Source: an uncultured Bacilli bacterium (GTDB taxonomy: Bacteria > Bacillota_I > Bacilli_A > RFN20 > CAG-826). Taken from it: a stretch of DNA of 8,681 bases. The translations under genes were made by a program, and so were the position numbers. The stretch covers positions 1 through 8,681 of the forward strand of contig CAKPAV010000057.1 in NCBI GenBank assembly GCA_934133115.1, in the 5' to 3' direction. A model generated the notes under the pieces. It was not told the DNA's origin, made no database searches, and was given only the letters and a program-made list of their open reading frames with translations. Below, piece after piece: positions 1 to 6,387 of the stretch (within the stretch, counting starts at the first letter, position 1; each line of letters begins with the position of its first letter).

Positions 1-1529
1 AGGATTATGAAGAAGCCGTAAATCGTATTGCTCCACACCGCATTTTAGCTATTAATCGTGGCGAAAATATGAAATGCTTAAAAGTAAGCATTGTTATTGA
101 TGATGAAGAAATATTAGGACGTATTAAATCTAAAATTGTAAATAAAGACACGGACTCATCTAAATATGTTTTAGAAGCAATTGACGATGCTTATAAACGC
201 TTAATTTTCCCAAGCTTAGAAAATGAAATTCGTAATGAATTAACTGAAAAAGCAGAAGAAACATCGATGGTTGTATTTAAAGAAAACTTAAAACAATTAC
301 TTTTAGTTGCTCCAGTGGAACATCGTATTGTTTTAGGATTTGACCCAGGCTTTAGAACAGGATGTAAATTAGCGGTTGTAGATGAATTTGGTCAAGTTCT
401 TGATACTGGTGTATGCTATCCAACTGAACCTAGAAAAGACACGGAAGGTGCCAAGCGTATTATTAAATCATTAATTAATAAACACAATATTAATATGATT
501 GCTTTAGGAAATGGCACAGCGGGTAGAGAATCTGAAGCATTCTTAAGAGAATTAATAAGCGAATTACCACATAAAATTGATTATGTTATCGTTAATGAAG
601 CTGGTGCTTCAGTTTATAGTGCCTCACCTTTAGGAACTAAAGAATTCCCGGATTACGATGTTGCTTTAAGAAGCGCAGTTTCTTTAGCAAGACGCTTACA
701 AGATCCACTTGCTGAACTTGTTAAAATTGATCCTAAAGCTATTGGCGTTGGTCAATATCAACACGATATGAATCAAAAGCGTCTTGGCGAAGTATTAGGT
801 GGCGTTGTTGAAAATGTTGTTAATAGTGTTGGCGTTGATTTAAATACTGCATCTCCATCCTTACTAGAATATGTATCAGGTATTTCAAGCTCTTTAGCGC
901 AATCTATTGTTAGTTATCGTGAGAAAAATGGACCATTTAAATCACGTGAAGAATTATTAAAAGTTAATAAATTAGGACCTAAAGCATACGAACAATGCGC
1001 TGGTTTCTTAAGAATTAGAAATGGATATCCACTTGATAATACCGCGGTTCACCCAGAAAGTTACCATTTTGCGATTAATTTATTAAAAGAATTAAAACAT
1101 TCTGTAGATGACTTAGGATCAGAAGATTTAAAAAATCTTCTTAAAAATATCGATATAAATGAATATGCCACTAGATTAAATGTTGGTGCACCTACTTTAT
1201 CCGATATTATTGAGGAATTAATTAAACCAGGAAGAGATCCACGAAAAGATGTCGAAGTTGCAGAACTTCGTAATGATGTCATTGATATTAAAGATTTAGC
1301 AGTTGGTATGGTTCTTAAAGGTACAGTACGTAATATTATGGACTTTGGTGTTTTCGTTGATATTGGTGTTCATCAAGATGGTTTAGTCCATATATCTGAA
1401 TTATCTAATAATTTTGTTAAACATCCACTAGATGTTGTTCATATTAATGAAATTGTAAAAGTAAAAGTTATTAGCGTTGATGTTAATAAAAAACGTATTG
1501 GTTTATCAATTAAACAAGCAAATGAATAA
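1..1529 (+). CDS. tex: Tex family S1 RNA-binding transcription accessory protein, 5'-truncated
   Basis: Tex is a cytoplasmic nucleic-acid-binding protein tied to transcription and RNA turnover. The reading frame is open from base 3, upstream of the first ATG (base 69), and those codons read as Tex sequence (HRILAINRGE). The gene therefore enters from the left edge, and the ATG is internal. About 508 residues are visible; full Tex proteins are usually a little over 700, so roughly the first 200 are missing. In order: the end of the N-terminal helical region; a YqgF/RuvC-like domain from about base 324 to 750 (VLGFDPGFRTG, GNGTAGRESE); a helix-hairpin-helix region at about 835-1015 (DLNTASPSLLEYVSGI, KLGPKAYEQ); and a C-terminal S1 domain at about 1290-1520 (GMVLKGTVRNIMDFGVFVDIG, DGLVHISELS). 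It ends at TAA and is followed at once by a terminator. The family call is secure; the precise role in this organism is not known. Confidence 0.96.
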   Translation, partial: DYEEAVNRIAPHRILAINRGENMKCLKVSIVIDDEEILGRIKSKIVNKDTDSSKYVLEAIDDAYKRLIFPSLENEIRNELTEKAEETSMVVFKENLKQLLLVAPVEHRIVLGFDPGFRTGCKLAVVDEFGQVLDTGVCYPTEPRKDTEGAKRIIKSLINKHNINMIALGNGTAGRESEAFLRELISELPHKIDYVIVNEAGASVYSASPLGTKEFPDYDVALRSAVSLARRLQDPLAELVKIDPKAIGVGQYQHDMNQKRLGEVLGGVVENVVNSVGVDLNTASPSLLEYVSGISSSLAQSIVSYREKNGPFKSREELLKVNKLGPKAYEQCAGFLRIRNGYPLDNTAVHPESYHFAINLLKELKHSVDDLGSEDLKNLLKNIDINEYATRLNVGAPTLSDIIEELIKPGRDPRKDVEVAELRNDVIDIKDLAVGMVLKGTVRNIMDFGVFVDIGVHQDGLVHISELSNNFVKHPLDVVHINEIVKVKVISVDVNKKRIGLSIKQANE

Positions 1530-1535
1530 TTTTAT

Positions 1536-1567
1536 AACGTATAGGTAAAACTATACGTTTTATTTTT
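1536..1567 (+). terminator. Rho-independent terminator after tex
   Basis: A perfect 9-bp inverted repeat (AACGTATAG at 1536-1544, CTATACGTT at 1551-1559) has a six-base loop and is followed by a T-rich run (1560-1567, one A). It starts 6 bases after the tex stop codon and separates tex transcription from the serpin gene. Confidence 0.85.
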
Positions 1568-1579
1568 ATAAAAATATTA

Positions 1580-1598
1580 TATAATAATAAAAAAGGAG
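1580..1598 (+). promoter_or_regulatory. Putative serpin promoter -10 and ribosome binding site
   Basis: A consensus TATAAT lies at 1580-1585, and a good Shine-Dalgarno (AAAAGGAG, 1591-1598) sits 10 bases before the serpin ATG. The position of a -35 at the usual 17-bp spacing (1557-1562, gtttta) is a poor match and overlaps the upstream terminator. The implied start near 1592 would leave a very short leader that starts at the ribosome binding site. The ribosome binding site is secure. The promoter is plausible because tex is terminated just upstream, but the region is so AT-rich that TATAAT alone is weak evidence. Confidence 0.5.
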
Positions 1599-1608
1599 CA
1601 TTATAAAA

Positions 1609-2901
1609 ATGACAAAATCAAATTTGAGATGGATTATACCGATTAGTAGTGCAGTTGTTATTGGAGTTGTCAGTGCAATAACGATAGTTAGTTTGAATCG
1701 TAAATTTGATATTCCTAATAAGTATTGTCTTAATGAAGTAAATAGAACTTATAATAATAAAAAAGGTGAAGTTAGTGATGATTATAAAGATGCTATTAAA
1801 AATTTTGCGACAGATTACGCTTTAAATATTACTAAAAATAATCTTGATAATGAAATATTCTCGCCTTTAAGTATTGTCACTTGTTACTCGATGCTTTTAG
1901 AAGGGGCTAATGGCGATACTTATAATGAATTACGTAACGCTCTAGGGTTTAACGATTCTATTGATATTAAAAATGAGACACAAAAAATGCTTAATAATAC
2001 ATTTATTAAAACAGAGCAAACCCAATTAAATGTTAATCAATCAATTTGGCTTGATAATGAATATGCCGCAAACATAAAAAAAGACTATCTTGATAAACTA
2101 ACAAATTATTATTACGCAGAAGCATATCAAGATGATTTAAAAACCGATAATGCCAAAAAATTATTAGCTAAATATATTAACAAAAACACAAATAATCTAA
2201 TGAAAATTAAAAAAGAAGATTTTAGCGGCTATGATGGAATAATGTGGCTTGTTAATACTATTTATATGAAATCAAAATGGACTGCAGAATTTTATGAGAC
2301 AAAAAATGACTTTAAAAATATTAATGGAATTACCAACACAAAAGATTTTATAGCAACTAAAGCCTCTTATAGTGGTATCTATCAATCTGAAAATTCTACA
2401 ACATTTTCTACATCTTTTCAGCAAGGACTTCAAGTTAATTTTATGATTCCTAATAGTATAGATGCTAATTTTAAGAACTTTGTTAATGATAATAATAATT
2501 GGAATAACTTATTTAATTATAAAAAATCAAAATATATAGCAGGAACTGTTAATTTTAAAATGCCGAAATTAAGTGTTAAGTCTAGTTATGATTTAAAAAA
2601 AGAACTTATTAACTTAGGAATTAACAAGATATTTGATGAAAATAGTGCGGATTTAACAGGAATTATTGAATTTGATGATTCGTATAATCTTTATGTTTCA
2701 AATACAATGCATAAAGCCGCTATTGAGTTTAATAAAGATGGTGTTGAGGCTGCAGCGGTTACAATAATCGAAGGATCTAAATCTACGGCAATAGATCCGG
2801 ATGCTAAGCAAATTGATTTTTTCCTTGATCAACCTTTTATTTATTCTATAACTGATGCAAACGATATTCCTTTATTTGTAGGAATAGTGACAAATGTCTA
2901 A
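1609..2901 (+). CDS. Membrane-anchored serpin (serine protease inhibitor, family I4)
   Basis: Serpins are suicide inhibitors: a target protease cleaves the reactive-centre loop and is trapped covalently. This 430-residue protein has a hydrophobic stretch at about residues 8-29 after a basic N-terminus. No lipobox is visible, so it is either a signal anchor or an uncleaved or cleaved Sec signal, and the serpin body would lie outside the membrane. The body starts near residue 60 and shows the family landmarks: FSPLSIVTCYSMLLEGA with GDTYNELRNAL, VNTIYMKSKW, a hinge GVEAAAVT starting at G378, and the C-terminal signature FFLDQPFIYSI (404-414). The reactive loop between hinge and signature is about 6 residues longer than in alpha-1-antitrypsin, and P14 is Val instead of the usual Thr/Ser. 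Counting from the hinge puts P1 near S392, with K391, T393 or A394 as alternatives; this is only a guess. The protein is asparagine-rich (about 55 Asn). It is monocistronic, with its own terminator. The family is secure; inhibitory activity and target are inferred. Confidence 0.95.
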   Translation: MTKSNLRWIIPISSAVVIGVVSAITIVSLNRKFDIPNKYCLNEVNRTYNNKKGEVSDDYKDAIKNFATDYALNITKNNLDNEIFSPLSIVTCYSMLLEGANGDTYNELRNALGFNDSIDIKNETQKMLNNTFIKTEQTQLNVNQSIWLDNEYAANIKKDYLDKLTNYYYAEAYQDDLKTDNAKKLLAKYINKNTNNLMKIKKEDFSGYDGIMWLVNTIYMKSKWTAEFYETKNDFKNINGITNTKDFIATKASYSGIYQSENSTTFSTSFQQGLQVNFMIPNSIDANFKNFVNDNNNWNNLFNYKKSKYIAGTVNFKMPKLSVKSSYDLKKELINLGINKIFDENSADLTGIIEFDDSYNLYVSNTMHKAAIEFNKDGVEAAAVTIIEGSKSTAIDPDAKQIDFFLDQPFIYSITDANDIPLFVGIVTNV

Positions 2902-2920
2902 TTTTATAATCTAAATACAT

Positions 2921-2963
2921 AAAAATACATACTAACTAAAGCGGTTAATATGTATTTTTCTTT
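2921..2963 (+). terminator. Rho-independent terminator after the serpin gene
   Basis: AAAAATACATA (2921-2931) and TATGTATTTTT (2949-2959) form a perfect 11-bp stem. An inner TAAC/GTTA pairing (2933-2936 with 2944-2947) extends it across one C/A mismatch. The T run is inside the right arm and continues as ctttg. It lies 19 bases after the serpin stop. Because the left arm begins with A5, it could also work on the other strand, but no gene there needs it. Confidence 0.8.
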
Positions 2964-2990
2964 GTTAAATGAATCTTATTGTTATATAAT
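2962..2990 (+). promoter_or_regulatory. Sigma-A-type promoter of the coaX operon
   Basis: TTGTTA (2962-2967) and TATAAT (2985-2990) are separated by exactly 17 bp: a perfect -10 and a 4-of-6 match to the -35 consensus. The expected transcription start is near 2997, giving a leader of about 38 bases to the GTG start of coaX. The -35 begins just after the upstream terminator stem, and this is the only convincing promoter ahead of the six-gene operon. Confidence 0.75.
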
Positions 2991-2996
2991 AACAAT
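2978..2996. promoter_or_regulatory. Perfect 19-bp palindrome over the coaX -10: candidate operator
   Basis: ATTGTTAT (2978-2985), a three-base centre ATA, and ATAACAAT (2989-2996) form a perfect inverted repeat that completely contains the -10 hexamer and ends at the expected transcription start. A dimeric repressor bound here would block RNA polymerase. Part of the symmetry comes free, since ATTATATAAT-like -10 sequences are self-complementary, but the GTT/AAC flanks are not explained by that. No regulator gene is in the window. Confidence 0.45.
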
Positions 2997-3021
2997 GCAT
3001 GGTACTTTTAGACCATAGCAG

Positions 3022-3037
3022 AAGGAGAGTTAAAGTG
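3022..3037 (+). promoter_or_regulatory. Ribosome binding site that fixes the coaX start at GTG 3035
   Basis: AAGGAG (3022-3027) lies 7 bases before GTG at 3035. The in-frame ATG at 2999 has no ribosome binding site and falls within about two bases of the predicted transcription start. The 12 residues it would add (VLLDHSRRR...) do not look like the family N-terminus, while the GTG start gives the expected layout of a short beta strand followed by DLGNT. Confidence 0.85.
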
Positions 3038-3799
3038 ATTTTAACATTAGATTTAGGAAACACCGATTTATTTATTGGGGTTATCGATGACGATAAAGTT
3101 ATTGAAACTTATCGTACATCAACTGATATCCATAAAAGCGGTGATGAGTATGCTTTTATTCTTAAAACATTTCTTAAAAAGCATATTGAAAATGATGACA
3201 TTGAAGGAATTATATGTTCATCTGTTGTTCCACCTTTAAATTTGAATTTAAAGATGGCTATTAAACGCTTGTTTAATAAAGAATTGTTATTTGTGCAATC
3301 AGGATTAAAAACTGGTTTACCAATTCGTATTGATAATCCAAGTGAATTAGGTGCGGATTTGGTTTGTGATTGTGTAGGGGCTATTGCTAAATATGGTTAT
3401 CCAATTGTTATTGTGGATTTAGGAACAGCTTCAAAAATACTTGTCGTTGATAAAAATGGTGCATATATTGGCGGAACTATTTCAGCAGGTATTAAAATTT
3501 CCATTGAGGCGCTTGCGCGTAAAACCGCAAATTTAAGCGAAACTTCTCTAGATGTACCAACCAAAATAATTAATAAAAATACGATTGATTGCATTAATGC
3601 TGGTACAATACTAGGAGAAAAAATTATGATTGAAGGCATAGTTAATAAAATGGAAGAAGAATTAGGTTATAAAGTAAAAAGAGTTGTTACTGGCGGATAT
3701 TCTCATATTATGCCAAAACTAGATGATTTTACTTATGATTATGATTTAGTACATTTTGGTTTAGCTATTATTTATAGGAAGAACGTTTATGAAAAATAA
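3035..3799 (+). CDS. coaX: Type III pantothenate kinase
   Basis: CoaX phosphorylates pantothenate with ATP, the first step of coenzyme A synthesis, in the cytoplasm. From the GTG start it has 254 residues, normal for the family. Visible motifs: the phosphate-binding DLGNTD at residues 6-11; SSVVPPLN; KTGLPI and NPSELGAD, with the presumed catalytic Asp at D108; DLGTAS at 128-133; GGTISAG with the following EAL helix; and GEKIMIEGIV and VVTGGYS near the C-terminus. Two places depart from the usual pattern: the residue after D108 is Leu where the family normally has Arg (GADR), and the usual GTATT reads GTASK. It is the first gene of the operon and overlaps the following transporter gene by 11 bases; a pantothenate transporter is a fitting partner. 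The family call is firm, but activity on pantothenate is slightly less certain because of these changes. Confidence 0.92.
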   Translation: MILTLDLGNTDLFIGVIDDDKVIETYRTSTDIHKSGDEYAFILKTFLKKHIENDDIEGIICSSVVPPLNLNLKMAIKRLFNKELLFVQSGLKTGLPIRIDNPSELGADLVCDCVGAIAKYGYPIVIVDLGTASKILVVDKNGAYIGGTISAGIKISIEALARKTANLSETSLDVPTKIINKNTIDCINAGTILGEKIMIEGIVNKMEEELGYKVKRVVTGGYSHIMPKLDDFTYDYDLVHFGLAIIYRKNVYEK

Positions 3800-4385
3800 A
3801 AAAGTTCAAACTATGGCATTTATTGCCTTATTCATTGCCCTTATTGCGATTATGTCATTTACACCTTTAGGTTATTTAAAATTTGGTACAGTAGAAATGA
3901 CACTTATTGGAATTCCAGTCATTGTTGGAGGAATAATATTTGGACCTAAAGTAGGAGCAGTATTAGGATTTACATTTGGTATTTCCTCCTTTATTCAATG
4001 CTTTACTGGCTCAGTTTTAGGAGAGATATTATTAGGAATTAATCCAATATTAACATTTGTAACTTGTGTTGTTCCACGTACTTTAATGGGATTATTTGTT
4101 CCTTTAATTTATAATCAACTTAGTAAGATAAAAATGAAACCAATATTTAAACATGTTATTGCTAATATGTGTGGTTCTTTACTTAATACAGTTTTATTTG
4201 TTGGTACTTTATATTTTTCATTCTATGGGTGGGTAACAACAAATTATGGTAATATTGATTTATTTTTATTCATTATAACTTTTGTAGGTATTAATGCACT
4301 TATTGAAGTTATAGTATGTTCAACTTTGGGAAGCACAATTTCACTTGCTTTAGAAAAATATAGTAATCATATGCTGAGGAGGTAA
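3789..4385 (+). CDS. panT: ECF transporter S component, probably pantothenate-specific (PanT-like)
   Basis: S components are the substrate-binding membrane subunits of energy-coupling-factor vitamin importers; they use a shared EcfA/A'/T module that is not in this window. The 198 residues are very hydrophobic, with about six membrane segments (roughly 8-25, 37-51, 54-72, 80-110, 117-145 and 157-190, some of which may split differently). The first helix carries small residues at regular spacing (AFIALFIALIA), as expected for the helix that contacts EcfT, followed by TPLGYLKFG, and IIFGPKVGAVLGF in the next loop and helix. The specificity is inferred mostly from context: the gene starts inside the end of coaX, so uptake and phosphorylation of pantothenate would be co-translated. 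A ribosome binding site AGGAAG (3776-3781) lies 7 bases before the ATG. Other vitamin specificities are possible. Confidence 0.82.
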   Translation: MKNKKVQTMAFIALFIALIAIMSFTPLGYLKFGTVEMTLIGIPVIVGGIIFGPKVGAVLGFTFGISSFIQCFTGSVLGEILLGINPILTFVTCVVPRTLMGLFVPLIYNQLSKIKMKPIFKHVIANMCGSLLNTVLFVGTLYFSFYGWVTTNYGNIDLFLFIITFVGINALIEVIVCSTLGSTISLALEKYSNHMLRR

Positions 4386-4390
4386 GACTT

Positions 4391-5740
4391 ATGGAACTAG
4401 AAGAATTTGTTAAGAATAATTTATCTGAGGCGATTAATAACTTGGCTAAATGGATTCAAATAAATTCCATTGATGATTCAATGCATGGCAAAGAAAATAA
4501 ACCCTTTGGAGAAGGTGTTTATCAGGCATTAACTTTTATTGCAGAATTAGCTAAAAAAGAAGGATTTGAAGTTGATAGATGCGATGGATATTGCACCGAA
4601 ATCAAGTTAGGAAATGGTCCAAAATTAATTTCCCTTTATGCTCATAGTGATGTAGTACCAGTTTCGGGCGATTGGAAATACCCACCATTTAGCGCCACAA
4701 TCGAAGATGGTGTTATGTATGGACGTGGCACTAGTGATGATAAAGGACCTGCGATGGCGGCTTTTTATGCTTTAAAATATTTAAAGGAAAATTATGATTT
4801 AGGTGAATACCAAGTTCGTCTTGTTATTGGCGGAAATGAAGAAAAAGGTAGCAAATGCTTAGAATATTATTTCCATCATTTACATAAACCAAATCCAAAT
4901 TATGGATTTACACCAGATGGTGATTTCCCACTTATTTATGGTGAAAAAGGTATTTCTAATTATGAATCCGTTGTTAATGTTAATTTAAAACCTTTACTTG
5001 AGTTTAATGCTGGAGTAGTCATCAATTCTGTTCCAGATCTAGCTACTGCTAAATTAATTAAAGATGAAACTTTTGAAAATGTTTTAAAAGAATTAAAAGT
5101 AAATTACGAAATTAAGTATTTAGATAACGAAATGGAAGTAATGGCTAAAGGTAAAGCTTCACATGGCTCTCTTCCACAAAATGGTGTTAATGCTGGTTTG
5201 GTATTATTAACCGCTATTGCAAAACACTATAATAATGAATTCTTAAAGTTAATTACTAAAGCTTATCAAGATCCATTTGGTAAAAATTTAGATTTATATT
5301 TTGAAAGTGAATTATTACATTCTTCAACATATAATGTTGGCTTAATTAGTTATAAAGACCATGTATTTAAGATGTCTGTTAACTTTAGATATCCAGAAAA
5401 TGTTGATATTAAAAAGGTAATTATTTCTTTAAATAAGAAATTACCAATGAAAACAACATTACTTAGTGAATCGAAATGTCTATTATTTGAACCTAAGTCT
5501 CCGATGATTACAACTTTATTAAAAGCATATCAAGATGTTACTCATGACTATGCTACCCCAATTAAAACTATTGGAGGAGGAACATACGCAAAAGAATGCC
5601 AAAATACCATCGCTTTTGGTTCGGCATTCCCGGGTCGCAATGATAAAATTCATGATGCAAATGAAAGTATTCATTTAAGCGATTTTGAAAAATCTATCTC
5701 AATTTATGCGACAGCGATAATGTATTTATCAAAATTATGA
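4391..5740 (+). CDS. pepV: Xaa-His/beta-Ala type dipeptidase PepV, M20 family
   Basis: PepV is a cytosolic two-zinc dipeptidase that cleaves a broad range of dipeptides after peptide uptake. At 449 residues it is slightly shorter than Lactobacillus PepV (about 470). The M20 metal site is complete: H85 in YAHSDVVP, D116 in GRGTSDDKGP (bridging), the E150/E151 pair in GGNEEKGS, D176 in FTPDGDFP and H421 in KIHDANE. The lid or dimer-like domain lies between about residues 185 and 385, including GKASHGSLPQNG. A strong AGGAGG (4377-4382) overlaps the end of the transporter gene, and the ATG follows the transporter stop by 5 bases. It ends at TGA inside an ATGA overlap with trmB; this is the only TGA stop among the genes here. 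The family assignment is strong; exact substrate preference cannot be read from the sequence. Confidence 0.95.
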   Translation: MELEEFVKNNLSEAINNLAKWIQINSIDDSMHGKENKPFGEGVYQALTFIAELAKKEGFEVDRCDGYCTEIKLGNGPKLISLYAHSDVVPVSGDWKYPPFSATIEDGVMYGRGTSDDKGPAMAAFYALKYLKENYDLGEYQVRLVIGGNEEKGSKCLEYYFHHLHKPNPNYGFTPDGDFPLIYGEKGISNYESVVNVNLKPLLEFNAGVVINSVPDLATAKLIKDETFENVLKELKVNYEIKYLDNEMEVMAKGKASHGSLPQNGVNAGLVLLTAIAKHYNNEFLKLITKAYQDPFGKNLDLYFESELLHSSTYNVGLISYKDHVFKMSVNFRYPENVDIKKVIISLNKKLPMKTTLLSESKCLLFEPKSPMITTLLKAYQDVTHDYATPIKTIGGGTYAKECQNTIAFGSAFPGRNDKIHDANESIHLSDFEKSISIYATAIMYLSKL

Positions 5741-6387
5741 GAATGAAGAATAAAAAATGGTCGAAACCATTTATCGATGAACATCAAGAATGTGTCATGA
5801 GCGCTGATAACTATGATTTAAATTTATTAAATGGGTTTATTGATACAAATACTTTGAATTTAGAAATTGGGACTGGTAAAGGTGACTTTATCTTAAATAT
5901 GGCGAAAATGTATCCTAATGCCCATTTTATTGGTATAGAAAAATCGGTCACTTGTTTAGCAATAACTGCTAAAAAAATAGTTAATGATCAATTAAATAAT
6001 GTTCTTTTAATCGCTGATGATGTAAGCAAGGTGTTTGAACATTTACCTGATCATTCTATTGATACCATATATTTAAATTTTTCTGATCCATGGCCAAAGA
6101 AAAGACACGCGAAACGTCGTTTAACTTTTAAAACTTTCTTAGATAGTTATCGTCGTATCTTAAAAAGTAATGGGCAAATTATTATGAAAACAGATAATCT
6201 TGATTTATTTGATTTTTCTATAGAAAGTTTTAAAGAAAATAATTATGATTTAGAAGTAATAGATTATGATTATGCTTTTAACGATGAAGTCGATGTTATG
6301 ACTGAATATGAAAGTTATTTCCGTAATCTCAATACACCAATTAAAAGATTAATTGCAAAGGTAGGTAAAAAAGATGAAATTAAATAA
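5737..6387 (+). CDS. trmB: tRNA (guanine-N7-)-methyltransferase
   Basis: TrmB uses S-adenosylmethionine to form m7G at position 46 of the tRNA variable loop. The 216 residues match the usual bacterial length. The N-terminus MRMKNKKW is typical and supports this start. The SAM site is seen as EIGTGKGDF (43-51), with an acidic residue E68 after the second strand and the ADD at 93-95. The catalytic and tRNA-binding segment is NFSDPWPKKRHAKRR (114-128). The C-terminal TEYE (189-192) and TPI (200-202) are also conserved family positions. No ribosome binding site precedes the ATG. The start is embedded in the pepV stop (ATGA), so translation is probably coupled to pepV by re-initiation. Its 3' end overlaps the next gene by 14 bases. 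Confidence 0.96.
   Translation: MRMKNKKWSKPFIDEHQECVMSADNYDLNLLNGFIDTNTLNLEIGTGKGDFILNMAKMYPNAHFIGIEKSVTCLAITAKKIVNDQLNNVLLIADDVSKVFEHLPDHSIDTIYLNFSDPWPKKRHAKRRLTFKTFLDSYRRILKSNGQIIMKTDNLDLFDFSIESFKENNYDLEVIDYDYAFNDEVDVMTEYESYFRNLNTPIKRLIAKVGKKDEIK

Noticed and set aside
69..71. ATG at 69 as the true start of tex
   Set aside because: The frame is open upstream to the window edge and those codons match the Tex family (HRILAINRGE), so the ATG is internal.
1061..1282. Antisense open frame within tex (73 codons)
   Set aside because: Lies fully inside the conserved C-terminal half of tex, has no ribosome binding site and a low-complexity Ser-rich translation; a shadow of the coding strand.
1575..1586. 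12-bp palindrome TATTATATAATA over the serpin -10
   Set aside because: It contains only A and T in an extremely AT-rich stretch and the -10 core is naturally self-complementary; no evidence for an operator.
3397..3639. Antisense open frame within coaX (80 codons)
   Set aside because: Opposite a strongly conserved CoaX region, with no start signals and no recognisable features.
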